Of a stretch of DNA of 64,000 nt, positions 1-8,240 are shown in pieces. Each line of letters begins with the position of its first letter. Position 1 is the stretch's first letter. Source of the stretch: JBGLNJ01 sp034434835 (GTDB lineage: Bacteria; Chloroflexota; Anaerolineae; Fen-1058); contig DAOTXX010000192.1 in assembly GCA_034434835.1 (NCBI GenBank), forward strand, positions 1 through 64,000. The letters run 5' to 3'. The position numbers and the translations under genes were made by a program. The notes under the pieces are model-generated. The model ran no database searches. It saw nothing but the letters and a program-made list of their open reading frames with translations, and was not told the DNA's origin.

Positions 1-89
1 GAGATCGGTCCGCCCGATGCTCTAGCTTTGCTGTTCCGGCGGCACAGGGCCAAGCGGCTCCGCTGGGTGGCTGACATGCCGATGATTTA

Positions 90-1556
90 TCAGTTGTTCA
101 GGTTCGAAATGCCAAATTTGGCGAAAGTCCAGACAAAATTCTGCGAAGGCACGTCCCACTTGCGCAGCGCCGCGCGAAACTCATCCCAGTTCTGGGCGTG
201 GTCAATCCCCAGCACGGCCGGGACGACGCTCGCTCCGGGCTGGATCGCCGTCCACTTGATCGCCACCGCGTCTTGGCTCTCGCGCAGCGACTTGACCACG
301 TCGTTGAGGATCGGCCCGTGCCGCGTGACGCGCACGGTGAACACGACGGTCGTCGTGTTCGTTGCCGCGTCGTAGCTGATCTTCATATTGTCCGTCGGCT
401 TGAAATCTTTCGGCAGCTCTTTGCCGAGCATCCGTATTGTTTCTGGGATCACCTGCGCGTCTTCCCACTTGCCCTGGAACTCGACCTGGTTCGGGTTTTG
501 CGGATTGACGCGCTCGATGTACAGGTCTTGCACGTCGGGGCCGAGGTTGGTCACGCCCCAGGCGATCCGATCGTTGTGGCCGACGACGACGCCTGGCACG
601 CCAGGGAACATGTAGCCAGTCACGTTAAAGGGACAGCTCGCGTTGACGGGCTGGCAATGCAGCCCGATCTCGTGCCAGATCGAGGGCATCTGGATGCCCA
701 GGTGCATGTCGTTGGCCAGCAGCGGCTTGCCCGTCGTCGTGCGGCTGCCAGCGATCACCCAGTTGTTCGAGCCGACCTCGTCGCGGATCGTTTGCAGCAG
801 CGCGCGCAGGTCGGCTGCTTCAGTGAGCGCACCTTCGCCAAGGTTCTGCCATGCGACGCCCGTCGGCACGATGATCGGACGATTGGCAGGGTAGGGCGGC
901 CACATGGCGTTGATGAGCTGCGTGCCGCGCTCCTCGCCCAGTTTGGCCAGGATGCGCGAGCGGAGCAACTCGGCCTCCCAGTTGCCGCCCAGGTCCCAGG
1001 CCATCACCTTGCCCCACGTGATCGTGTCCACCGGCGTCCAGGCTTCTGGCGTGAACTTGGCGCCGGTCAGCCCGAGGATAGTGAATTCGAGCGGCAGGTT
1101 ATCGCGGTGCGTGGAGATAAAGGCGTTGACGCCATCGGCGTACCACTGGAGCACGTCGAGTTCTTCTTTGCCCAACCGCTTGACGTCGGCTTCCGCCGCG
1201 CGCCGCCAGCCGATCGCGCGGATGAACAGATCGTTGCTGAGCGCGCCCTTGCCCAAAACTTCAGAGAGCCGGCCCGCGCCGACGCGCCGATTGAACTCCA
1301 TCTGCCATAGACGATCTTGGGCGTGGACGTAGCCTTGAGCAAAAAAGAGATCATGAGGATTGTCCGCATAGATGTGGGGCACGCCCCAGTTGTCGCGGAT
1401 GACGGTGACGGCGCTCTGCAATCCGGCCACGCGGATCGTCCCGCTGATCTGCGGGAACGGCCTGCGGCTGACGTACAAGAACCCGCCGCCCGCGATGAGG
1501 CCGAGCACGATGACGATCACGGCGACGATGGTGAGGATACGTCCGATGAGGCGCAT
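90..1556 (-). CDS. Penicillin acylase family protein, 3'-truncated
   Basis: N-terminal nucleophile hydrolase of the penicillin amidase family, which cleaves amides such as beta-lactam side chains or acyl-homoserine lactones in the periplasm or outside the cell. An N-terminal membrane segment (about residues 5-28) is followed by the alpha-chain. The expected autocleavage site and nucleophile is visible as GSNNW, with Ser near residue 263, followed by the conserved LLANDMHL block. Family members are normally about 750-820 residues, and more than 500 should follow the serine. Here only about 225 do, and the last 15 or so residues after VPSQNFVW do not look like the family. The gene therefore appears broken about 100 bp inside the window, and activity is doubtful. 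The start is supported by the hydrophobic leader and an AAGGAGGA-type ribosome site just upstream on the minus strand. Confidence 0.85.
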   Translation of the reverse strand: MRLIGRILTIVAVIVIVLGLIAGGGFLYVSRRPFPQISGTIRVAGLQSAVTVIRDNWGVPHIYADNPHDLFFAQGYVHAQDRLWQMEFNRRVGAGRLSEVLGKGALSNDLFIRAIGWRRAAEADVKRLGKEELDVLQWYADGVNAFISTHRDNLPLEFTILGLTGAKFTPEAWTPVDTITWGKVMAWDLGGNWEAELLRSRILAKLGEERGTQLINAMWPPYPANRPIIVPTGVAWQNLGEGALTEAADLRALLQTIRDEVGSNNWVIAGSRTTTGKPLLANDMHLGIQMPSIWHEIGLHCQPVNASCPFNVTGYMFPGVPGVVVGHNDRIAWGVTNLGPDVQDLYIERVNPQNPNQVEFQGKWEDAQVIPETIRMLGKELPKDFKPTDNMKISYDAATNTTTVVFTVRVTRHGPILNDVVKSLRESQDAVAIKWTAIQPGASVVPAVLGIDHAQNWDEFRAALRKWDVPSQNFVWTFAKFGISNLNN

Positions 1557-1630
1557 GGTGTCCTCCTTCTTGGCAAGAGTCTGAGAAGATTATACACCCG
1601 TTGTCGTAGCAACGTTATCTGATTATCTGA

Positions 1631-2755
1631 TCAGTTATCAGTTGCAGGTGAGAGGTGTGAAGTTCCCTTGAGGCCATGGCCAGTGAGAGGGACGACAATG
1701 GTATCATCCGGCGCAGCTTGCTGGAATACAACATCCAGCGCGGCAACGGCTGTCGCGCTGGTTGGCTCGACATACAGACCGTGACGAGCCAACTGGCTTT
1801 GCGCTGCCAGGATCGCCGGGTCTTGCACCGTGATGCAAGTGCCGTGCGTCTGGCGAATCGCCTGCAATAGTCGTCGCCCTCGGACTGGCTGGGCAATGGC
1901 CAGCCCTTCGGCCACACTGGTCGAACATGGCTCAACGCCGGGCACCTGGTCAAGCCCACTTGCAAACGCCTGGCAGACCGGCGCGAGCGCCGCCGCCTGG
2001 ACGCCGACCAAGCGCGGCAGGTGATCGATCAAGCCAGCCGCTTGAAGCCGTCGAAAGCCGAGCCAATAGCCCAGCAAGTGTACCCCCTGTCCGACTGGCA
2101 CCACCACCCAGTCAGGAGCGCGGCGGCCCAATTGCTCCCACACTTCCCACGCCACCGATTCTTGTCCCAGCAAAAAACCCGGATGATAGGCGTGAGAGGC
2201 CAACACAATGCCTCGCCGGGTGGCCTCTAATGCGGCCTGCTTGGCGTTGCCGCGCGGGCCAGGGATTGGATGCACTTGGGCGCCATATACCGCAATCTGC
2301 GCTTGCTTGGCAGGTGAAGCATGCGACGGCACAAAAATGTCGGCGCACATTCCTGCGCGAGCCGCGTATGCGGCTACGGCGGCCCCGGCATTGCCCGAAG
2401 AATCGTCGGCCACGTGCGTCACCTTTTGTTCAGCCAGGACATTGATCATCAGTTCAGTGCCCCGGTCTTTAAATGAACCGGTGGGAGCCAGGTATTCTAG
2501 CTTGAACGACACTTGGCGCTTGTTGAACATCATGGAAATCAACGGCGTCCATCCTGCGCCTAGCCGCGCTGCGGGCGTTTCGAGGTTCAGACCGTACAAC
2601 GGCCCATAGCGCCAGAGGCTGGCATCCGTCACGTCAATCCACGCCGGATCGAAATCGGTGCGTTCTACCGGTTCCCACGCGCCTCCGCACTGACAGCAAT
2701 AGCGATCAGGCGTCAGTGTTTCGCGCGTGCTACATTCAGGACAATAGACCTCCAT
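1631..2755 (-). CDS. thrC: Threonine synthase
   Basis: PLP-dependent fold-type II enzyme of 374 residues, expected to convert O-phosphohomoserine to threonine in the cytoplasm. The N-terminus carries a rubredoxin-like zinc ribbon (CPEC near residue 5 and CCQCGG near residue 19), common in this threonine synthase subgroup. The PLP lysine lies in GSFKDRG around residue 92, the phosphate-substrate loop in DDSSGNAG around residue 117, and a glycine-rich PLP phosphate loop precedes the C-terminus. Length fits the family. A related cysteate or diaminopropionate-type lyase cannot be excluded on motifs alone, but the zinc ribbon favours ThrC. It runs in the same direction as the acylase fragment and the acetyltransferase, with a hairpin element between it and the latter. 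Confidence 0.85.
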   Translation of the reverse strand: MEVYCPECSTRETLTPDRYCCQCGGAWEPVERTDFDPAWIDVTDASLWRYGPLYGLNLETPAARLGAGWTPLISMMFNKRQVSFKLEYLAPTGSFKDRGTELMINVLAEQKVTHVADDSSGNAGAAVAAYAARAGMCADIFVPSHASPAKQAQIAVYGAQVHPIPGPRGNAKQAALEATRRGIVLASHAYHPGFLLGQESVAWEVWEQLGRRAPDWVVVPVGQGVHLLGYWLGFRRLQAAGLIDHLPRLVGVQAAALAPVCQAFASGLDQVPGVEPCSTSVAEGLAIAQPVRGRRLLQAIRQTHGTCITVQDPAILAAQSQLARHGLYVEPTSATAVAALDVVFQQAAPDDTIVVPLTGHGLKGTSHLSPATDN

Positions 2756-2783
2756 GGTCGTTGCTCCTGCTGCCTGATATCAA

Positions 2784-2897
2784 ACGGGTGTGACCAAATC
2801 TGGTTGATGCGTAGGGGCGACCCTTGCGGTCGCCCGCATTTGGGCAGGCGCAAGGCCTGCCCCTACGGGGTGACCAACTGATTTTGGTCACACCCGT
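2784..2897. repeat. 114-bp palindromic element with 23-bp terminal inverted repeats
   Basis: Arms at 2784-2806 and 2875-2897 are imperfect inverted repeats starting ACGGGTGTGACCAAA. Inside lie GTAGGGGC/GCCCCTAC (2811-2818 and 2859-2866) and two smaller hairpins, GGCGACC/GGTCGCC and GGGCAGGC/GCCTGCCC, giving a nested cruciform. The element is flanked by the direct repeat ATCAA (2779-2783 and 2898-2902), consistent with a small target duplication. The right copy of ATCAA contains the stop codon of the neighbouring acetyltransferase. Confidence 0.75.
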
Positions 2898-2898
2898 A

Positions 2899-3747
2899 TC
2901 AAACCCCCGTCTTGGTCAACGTGGCCATCCATCCATCTGGTGGTCGCCATAGCGAATAAAAGTTGCGCCGTGTATCGTCCTGTCCCTCGCTCACAAAATC
3001 CAGAGCGACGTATTCACGATTAAAGTACGTTTCAAAAATCTCGCGCGTTTTGAGCCGCCAATCAATTGCCAGGGTCATGTTCTCTTTGCGGATAGTCTGA
3101 ATGTTCGCGGGGATCTCGACGCGCACGACTTGGTCATTTGAACCCAGGTCATAGTCCACCAACGTCTGAGTGGGGCCGCATCCCTCTACCTTGGTCACGA
3201 CTGTTCCTTCGAGATTGGACTTGGGCGATTGGATATGGGAGAGTTGTTCGATCCACCATTCGAGCAAGAATCGATCCGTCGGCATTCCTTTAGTCAGCGC
3301 GTTGAACCGCTGTCCGTAGATGTTGCGCTCATACACCCGGACGATCCCCCCCAGCTTGTGCAAGTTCAGGTAGGCGTTCGGCCCTTCAAGTGGATCGAAC
3401 GTCCACGTGATCAACTTGAGCCCCAGTCTGAGTGCGCGCTCACGCTGTGCCCATTTGAGCTGTTCCGCGATCCCTCGACCACGATATTCGGGCAGCACCC
3501 CCATCGTCTGCGAGCACAGCTTGAGCGGCCCGCGATTTTCGTGCAGGCCCAGAAAGCCAAACAGATAGCCCACCATCTTGGCGCCGTCGAACGCGCCCAA
3601 GACTACACCGCCGTTCTGCCCGGCGATCAAGAGCATCGGCGGGTGGATGCCCTCGGTGCTGGAAAAGCCAAAGCAAGCCAATTGCAGATCGCGGGCCTGT
3701 TGGCACTCTTCATAGGTGGTCAGATCGCGGATGATGATGTCGCCCAT
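2899..3747 (-). CDS. GNAT family N-acetyltransferase
   Basis: Acyl-CoA N-acyltransferase of 282 residues, resembling the large predicted-acetyltransferase group (COG3375-like). The acetyl-CoA loop is visible as VLPEYRGRGIAEQLK near residue 90, followed by the LITWTFDPLEGPNA block typical of this subgroup; the C-terminal third is a family-specific extension. The substrate is unknown. I chose the ATG at 3747, giving MGDIIIRDL, because the domain starts there and GAGGCGG precedes it; an upstream in-frame start at 3813 would add 22 unlikely residues. It is divergent from the DUF4405 gene. Confidence 0.8.
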   Translation of the reverse strand: MGDIIIRDLTTYEECQQARDLQLACFGFSSTEGIHPPMLLIAGQNGGVVLGAFDGAKMVGYLFGFLGLHENRGPLKLCSQTMGVLPEYRGRGIAEQLKWAQRERALRLGLKLITWTFDPLEGPNAYLNLHKLGGIVRVYERNIYGQRFNALTKGMPTDRFLLEWWIEQLSHIQSPKSNLEGTVVTKVEGCGPTQTLVDYDLGSNDQVVRVEIPANIQTIRKENMTLAIDWRLKTREIFETYFNREYVALDFVSEGQDDTRRNFYSLWRPPDGWMATLTKTGV

Positions 3748-3935
3748 GTCCGCCTCGTTTGCAGTTGAGGATTGACCTGTTTCGACTATAACATACTGTC
3801 GGCTCACCCGCAACCGACTCGCAACTTTTCACAAGAGGTTCAAAACTCCTTCACAGGTTCTCCACAATCTTTAGCTATCATAGAGACAAACCAGGCAAGA
3901 GCAGTCTCTTGCCCCAACGACAAAGGAGCAACACT

Positions 3936-4544
3936 GTGTCCAAAAAAATCATCATGTCTTGGCAGACTCGCACCAATTGGCTGATTGATGCGGCTGTCTT
4001 TTTGAGCGGCCTGCTGGCGACGGTCACAGGCATCTACTTTTTGTTCTTGCCCGTGGGCGGCTACCAGGGCGGGCGCAACCCGATGTACGGCGTCACCATC
4101 CTGTTCGACCGACACACGTGGGATGACCTGCACATCTGGACCGGTATCGCCATGATCGCGGCTGCGGCGATTCATCTTGCCATCCACTGGCCGTGGGTCA
4201 AGATGATGACCAAACGCATCGTCAACGCCATGCGGTCGAAAGGCTCGAACCTGTCACCGGGCGCAAAATTCAATGTGGCCGTTGACGCCGTCGTGGCGCT
4301 CAGCTTTCTGATCACAGCGGTATCGGGGCTGTACTTTTTCCTGGTGCCGGCCCGAACCCCGTTCATCTTGAGCAGCATGATGTGGGATGTGATCCACACC
4401 TGGGCCGGTGTGGTGATGATCAGTGCCATCGTCATCCACTTTTGGATCCACTGGAGATGGGTGACGCAGGTGACGAGCCGCTTTTTCCTCTCGCTGTGGT
4501 CAAAGCCAAAGGTCCGTCAGGCAACAACCGCAGTGCAAGCATAG
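3936..4544 (+). CDS. DUF4405 domain membrane protein (cytochrome b561-like fold)
   Basis: About 202 residues containing two tandem copies of a two-helix unit, each ending in a His-rich second helix: HTWDDLHIWTGIAM...IHLAIHWPWV and IHTWAGVVMI...IHFWIHWRWV. This is the DUF4405 pattern, related to diheme b561-type membrane proteins; the paired histidines could ligate heme, which is inference. There are four predicted transmembrane segments. I chose the GTG at 3936 because AAAGGAG at 3922-3928 sits seven bases before it. The next gene follows 60 bp downstream and encodes a small exported protein, so the two probably form an operon ending at the terminator at 5127-5157. Confidence 0.8.
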   Translation: MSKKIIMSWQTRTNWLIDAAVFLSGLLATVTGIYFLFLPVGGYQGGRNPMYGVTILFDRHTWDDLHIWTGIAMIAAAAIHLAIHWPWVKMMTKRIVNAMRSKGSNLSPGAKFNVAVDAVVALSFLITAVSGLYFFLVPARTPFILSSMMWDVIHTWAGVVMISAIVIHFWIHWRWVTQVTSRFFLSLWSKPKVRQATTAVQA

Positions 4545-4604
4545 ACTATCAGTGGGTTGGCGTCCCAAGCGTGCCAACCTCGACAAGAAAGGAAGGAAAG
4601 TAAA

Positions 4605-5117
4605 ATGTTCAAGAAAATTCTCGTGGGGACGTTAGTGGTCGGGTTGATCGGGGTCCTGGTCGTGGGCGCGATCAACCGGACGAACGCCGGAACCGCCTCT
4701 GCCGAGGCGCGCGGCCAGGGTCGGGGGCGAAGCAATTCGACGACCGAATCCACAGGCGAGCGCGGGCAGGGTGGCGGAGGCTGGGGACGCGCGAATGTGA
4801 CCGGCGATCCGCTTGCTTCCACATGGGCGACCGGGTCGGTCACGCTGCAAGGGACAGTCGTGAGCGTGGATGAAAACGCGATGATCGTCCAGACCGACAC
4901 CGGCGAGCAGGTCGTTGTAGAGAATCGCCCGTGGCTGTACGCACAAGAGAGCCAGTTCATAGCCCAAAGAGGCGACCGGGTGAGGCTGAGTGGATTCTAT
5001 GAGGGCGATAGCTTTGAAGTCGCCCAGATCGAAAACCTGACCACCGGCCAAGCCGTCGCTTTGCGCGACCAGTCCGGACGGCCCGGCTGGGCCGGGCGTG
5101 GCCGGCGCGGCGGATAA
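4605..5117 (+). CDS. Exported DUF5666-like small protein
   Basis: About 170 residues. An N-terminal hydrophobic leader (about residues 4-24) precedes a Gly/Arg/Gln-rich linker. A beta-rich domain beginning TLQGTVVSVDENAMIVQT follows, an OB-like pattern seen in DUF5666-type proteins, with a Gly/Arg-rich tail. The function is unknown. It is the second gene of a likely operon with the DUF4405 membrane protein, so an extracytoplasmic role beside that redox-like membrane protein is plausible. The ATG at 4605 is chosen because GGAAGGAAAG lies just upstream; an earlier in-frame start at 4557 would put residues before a clear signal sequence. Confidence 0.7.
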   Translation: MFKKILVGTLVVGLIGVLVVGAINRTNAGTASAEARGQGRGRSNSTTESTGERGQGGGGWGRANVTGDPLASTWATGSVTLQGTVVSVDENAMIVQTDTGEQVVVENRPWLYAQESQFIAQRGDRVRLSGFYEGDSFEVAQIENLTTGQAVALRDQSGRPGWAGRGRRGG

Positions 5118-5126
5118 AACCAAAGA

Positions 5127-5157
5127 GCGGGAAGCGATACACAGCTTCCCGCTTTTT
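5127..5157 (+). terminator. Rho-independent terminator
   Basis: A perfect 9-bp stem GCGGGAAGC/GCTTCCCGC (5127-5135 and 5144-5152) is followed by five T residues, 10 bp after the stop codon of the exported protein gene. Confidence 0.9.
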
Positions 5158-5196
5158 AGTGTACACTCTTGATCAGATCAAGTATAATCGCGCCAC

Positions 5197-5371
5197 GAAA
5201 CTGTTCAGCGGGAATCCGTCAACCTGTCTGCCGCCAGGCAGGCGAATCGCCTTCGGCGCAACGAATAAACGAATCGCTGATAGAGAGGCGTGACCCTCAT
5301 TCGTTTATTCGTTTGATATTCGTTGACAGGGACTCGCAAGCCTTTCGAAGAGGCATTGGCTGAATAGTTAC
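5197..5371. mobile_element. MITE-like element A with GTAAC-type inverted ends
   Basis: The ends GAAACTGTTCAGC (5197-5209) and GCTGAATAGTTAC (5359-5371) match as inverted repeats at 11 of 13 positions. The flanks CGCGCCAC (5189-5196) and CGCGTCAC (5372-5379) form a near-perfect 8-bp duplication. The interior contains the palindromic words ATTCGTTTATTCGTT and AACGAATAAACGAAT and has no coding capacity. It is homologous end to end, in the opposite orientation, to 43333-43488. It fills most of the 285-bp gap before the glycosidase. Confidence 0.75.
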
Positions 5372-5402
5372 CGCGTCACAATATGGCCCAGGAGGCTGAC
5401 CC

Positions 5403-7244
5403 ATGAACATCCCACCATCATGGATTGATCCGCCGCGCATTTTGAGTGTGATGCCGTTCTGGTTTTGGAACGACGACCTGGATGAGCGTGAGATCGTTCG
5501 ACAAATCCAGGACATGGAAGCGCACGGCGTGTACGGATTCGTCATCCATCCGCGTGTGGGCTTGCCGCGCGAGCTAGGCTGGATGTCGGAGCGCCTCTTG
5601 CGCTTTTACCACGTCGCCATCCAGGAGGCGCGCCGGCGCGGCATGTACGTCATCCTTTACGACGAGGGCATGTACCCTTCCGGTTCGTCCTCCGGGCAGG
5701 TTGTGGCCTCCAATCCTGACTTTCAATGCCGCTGCCTGGCCAAGCTCGATCTTGGCGCGGGACAAGAACCGGCGCTGGGGCCAGACGAAAACCTGGCGGC
5801 AATTGTGCAGCGCAAGAACGGCGAACGCATGGTGGTGATTGACCGGAAGGTGGACAGCGTCATTCGCGGCCTGCATTACATCGGCCAAGGGCCGGCCGAA
5901 GACGAGCCGCCCGCGGCTGACATTCTGAATCCCGACGCGGTGGCCGAGTTCATCCGCCTGGTGTATGACAAATTCGCGGCGCATTTTTCGCAATACTTGG
6001 GGAATACCATTCCCGCCATCTTTACCGACGAGCCAGCGCCTTTGGGGAGATGTCGAGAGCGCGGCGTCTTGGCGGGCACACGCGGCATTTTGCCGGAGGT
6101 GAATCGCCTGCTGGGCTATGACATGACGCCACACCTGCCCGCCCTGTGGTACGACGACGAGCCGGACGCGCTGCGCTTTCGCGCCGATTACGAGCGCGCG
6201 ATCGCTTTGCGACTGGAAGAGACCTATTACTCACAATTGCACGCTTGGTGCAAAGCGCACGGTGTGGCCCTGACAGGCCATCCGGCGTGTGGAGATCACA
6301 TTGGCCCGCTGCGCTTTTTTCACGTTCCGGGTCAGGACCTGGTCTGGCGTTGGGTCTTGCCCGATCAGCCCTCGGCCCTCCAGGGGCCAGAGGCGACGCA
6401 GGCCAAGTGCAGCGCCTCGGCCATGCTGCATCACGGACGCCAGCGCAACTCGAACGAGTGCTGCGGCGCATACGGCCACGAACTGACGTGGGACGAGATG
6501 ACGTGGCTGGCACACTGGTGCTTTATACGCGGCGTCAACTGGCTCTACCCGCACGCCTTTTACTATTCCGTTCGCGGCCCGCGTTGGGACGAGCGTCCGC
6601 CGGATGTCGGCCTACATTCTCCGTGGTGGGATCGCTATAAGCAATACGCCGACGCCTGCCGCCGACTGAGCTGGCTCAACTATGAGTGCCAACACGTCTG
6701 CCACATTGCCATCCTCGGCCAACCACATTGGCTGCCCTGGCGGTCCGCCCAGATTTGTCTGGAGCATCAACGCGATTTCAACTATCTGGAAGAGCGCCAT
6801 CTCTGGCAAGACGCGCAGGTGGATGAGGAGGGGATTCACATTCGAGGTATGCACTATCGCGCGCTGATCGTCGAGGAGGTGGCCGACCCGCGCGCGCGTC
6901 CGGCGCTGGACAGGCTGGAACAAGCCGGGCGAGTGATTCACTTTGGCCCGGGCATGGCGGAGGCCGAACTGCTGAAACGTCTCGACGTGCTCGTGCCCCA
7001 AGAGACGCGTGTTGCACCTGCTGCGCCGGGGCTGCGCGTTCGGCATGTCGTCAAAGATGGGCGGCATTGCTTCATGCTGTTCAACGAGACCCGCCCGGCG
7101 GTGGAGGTTCAAGTGGAATTGCCAGTGAGCGGCCCGGCGCTGATCTGGGATCCGTGGACGGGTGAATCGTCCGCCCTGCCGTCTGACCATCGCCTGGCGC
7201 TGGCAGGCCACACGTTTCGGGTCATTATCGTGTCGGGTGAATGA
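5403..7244 (+). CDS. Putative GH106-like TIM-barrel glycoside hydrolase
   Basis: 613 residues without a signal peptide, so probably cytoplasmic. The N-terminus (FWFWNDDLDEREIVRQI near residue 22, then GVYGFVIHPRVGL and VILYDEGMYPSG) resembles the barrel of alpha-L-rhamnosidase-like GH106 relatives. An acidic motif IFTDEPAPLGR near residue 205 is a candidate catalytic site. The C-terminus has a beta-rich domain (VRHVVKDGRHCFMLFNETR) typical of glycosidases of this superfamily. Substrate and exact family are not determined. A very good ribosome site, AGGAGG, lies 7-8 bases before the ATG. It stands alone, between mobile element A and the HEPN/nucleotidyltransferase pair. Confidence 0.65.
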   Translation: MNIPPSWIDPPRILSVMPFWFWNDDLDEREIVRQIQDMEAHGVYGFVIHPRVGLPRELGWMSERLLRFYHVAIQEARRRGMYVILYDEGMYPSGSSSGQVVASNPDFQCRCLAKLDLGAGQEPALGPDENLAAIVQRKNGERMVVIDRKVDSVIRGLHYIGQGPAEDEPPAADILNPDAVAEFIRLVYDKFAAHFSQYLGNTIPAIFTDEPAPLGRCRERGVLAGTRGILPEVNRLLGYDMTPHLPALWYDDEPDALRFRADYERAIALRLEETYYSQLHAWCKAHGVALTGHPACGDHIGPLRFFHVPGQDLVWRWVLPDQPSALQGPEATQAKCSASAMLHHGRQRNSNECCGAYGHELTWDEMTWLAHWCFIRGVNWLYPHAFYYSVRGPRWDERPPDVGLHSPWWDRYKQYADACRRLSWLNYECQHVCHIAILGQPHWLPWRSAQICLEHQRDFNYLEERHLWQDAQVDEEGIHIRGMHYRALIVEEVADPRARPALDRLEQAGRVIHFGPGMAEAELLKRLDVLVPQETRVAPAAPGLRVRHVVKDGRHCFMLFNETRPAVEVQVELPVSGPALIWDPWTGESSALPSDHRLALAGHTFRVIIVSGE

Positions 7245-7279
7245 GACAGGCCCAATGTGAACTTTTCCGCTTGGTTGTT

Positions 7280-7309
7280 TTGCCTAAAACAGCCTGGCGG
7301 AAGTATAAT
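7280..7309 (+). promoter_or_regulatory. Sigma70-type promoter for the HEPN/MNT pair
   Basis: TTGCCT (7280-7285), an 18-bp spacer and a perfect TATAAT (7304-7309), 28 bp before the HEPN start codon. Confidence 0.65.
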
Positions 7310-7337
7310 CAATGCAGAGCCAACCAGAGGTCAAGCC

Positions 7338-7727
7338 ATGCGGGCCGACATCTTGGATCACATGAAACGGGCGCAGATAGAGTTGCGCGCTTCAGAATCC
7401 AACATCCGCGAGGAATTTTATGCTGTGGCGGTCAGCCGCGCCTACTATGCCATGTTCTATGCTGCCATGGCGGCACTGGCCCATTTTAACATTTCACGGA
7501 GTAAGCATTCGGGCATCATCGCGGCTTTTGGCGAATACCTGGTCAAAACGGGTGAGATTGAGCCGGAATTTGGACGCATGTTACCTGGCGCATATGATGC
7601 CCGGCAGGAAGCCGATTACTCTGCTCTTGTGACGTTGGATCGATCAATAGCCGAATTTCATCTTGAACAGGCTCGCCAGTTTGTGGATCGAGTCCAGGTG
7701 TTTTTGAGACAAAAAGGAGAACTGTGA
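7338..7727 (+). CDS. HEPN domain protein (HepT-like toxin candidate)
   Basis: 129 residues, all alpha-helical. The HEPN core reads AVSRAYYAMFYAAMAAL around residue 35, followed by KHSGIIAAFGEYLVK and DARQEADYS, as in PF05168 proteins. HEPN proteins paired with a minimal nucleotidyltransferase form toxin-antitoxin modules in which the HEPN partner is typically an RNase or is AMPylated by its partner. The ATG at 7338 is preceded by AGAGGT; an upstream in-frame start lies across the promoter and is rejected. The stop overlaps the ATG of the next gene, so the two are translationally coupled. Confidence 0.8.
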   Translation: MRADILDHMKRAQIELRASESNIREEFYAVAVSRAYYAMFYAAMAALAHFNISRSKHSGIIAAFGEYLVKTGEIEPEFGRMLPGAYDARQEADYSALVTLDRSIAEFHLEQARQFVDRVQVFLRQKGEL

Positions 7728-8125
7728 TGGACCGGCTTTTTTCCGAGGCAGATTGTCAAGCCCTGCGCCAGTACATCGCTCAAGCCGTGGCGCTGTTGCC
7801 AGATCAGATCCAGGCCATCATCGTATTCGGCTCTAAAGCGCGTGGCGATTCGACCTCTGATTCTGATGTGGACCTGATGATTGTTTTGCAAAAAGACACG
7901 CTGATCCGGCGCGAGCAATTGCGTTCGTTCGTTTTTGACATCCTGCTCGAAACCGGCGTCTATCTTTCGACGCAAATTCTATCTGATGATTTGTTCCAGC
8001 AATTGCCCGTCCGCCGACCCTTGTTCTATGCTAATTTGATTCGAGACGGCATCTTGCTGTATGCTCGACCGGACGCCAAATTGCCAGAGTTTACAACGCG
8101 ATTCGATTTGATCGCTGCGGCGTGA
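7727..8125 (+). CDS. Minimal nucleotidyltransferase (MNT-type antitoxin candidate)
   Basis: 132 residues with the polymerase-beta-like motif GSKARGDSTSDSDVDLMIV near residue 43, including the metal-binding aspartates. It is the partner of the HEPN gene just upstream; in characterised MntA/HepT systems the nucleotidyltransferase neutralises the HEPN protein by AMP transfer. AAAAAGGAGA lies 7-8 bases upstream of the ATG at 7727; a GTG at 7724 is an alternative and adds one residue. A terminator follows. Confidence 0.8.
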   Translation: MDRLFSEADCQALRQYIAQAVALLPDQIQAIIVFGSKARGDSTSDSDVDLMIVLQKDTLIRREQLRSFVFDILLETGVYLSTQILSDDLFQQLPVRRPLFYANLIRDGILLYARPDAKLPEFTTRFDLIAAA

Positions 8126-8141
8126 GGCCGGCTCTGTAGAA

Positions 8142-8169
8142 GCGGGAAGGCGATAAGCCTTCCCGCTTT
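8142..8169 (+). terminator. Rho-independent terminator
   Basis: A perfect 10-bp stem GCGGGAAGGC/GCCTTCCCGC (8142-8151 and 8157-8166) followed by TTTC, 16 bp after the nucleotidyltransferase stop. Confidence 0.8.
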
Positions 8170-8240
8170 CTGATTCACTCATGCCAGCGGCGATTGAAGC
8201 TCAGCTGTTTGCTTAGCTGACCGCCCCCAGTGATCCAGGC

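Noticed and set aside
5169..5188. Promoter from TATAAT at 5183-5188
   Set aside because: The only TTGATC nearby is eight bases away, which is too close; no other -35 fits, and element A lies directly downstream.
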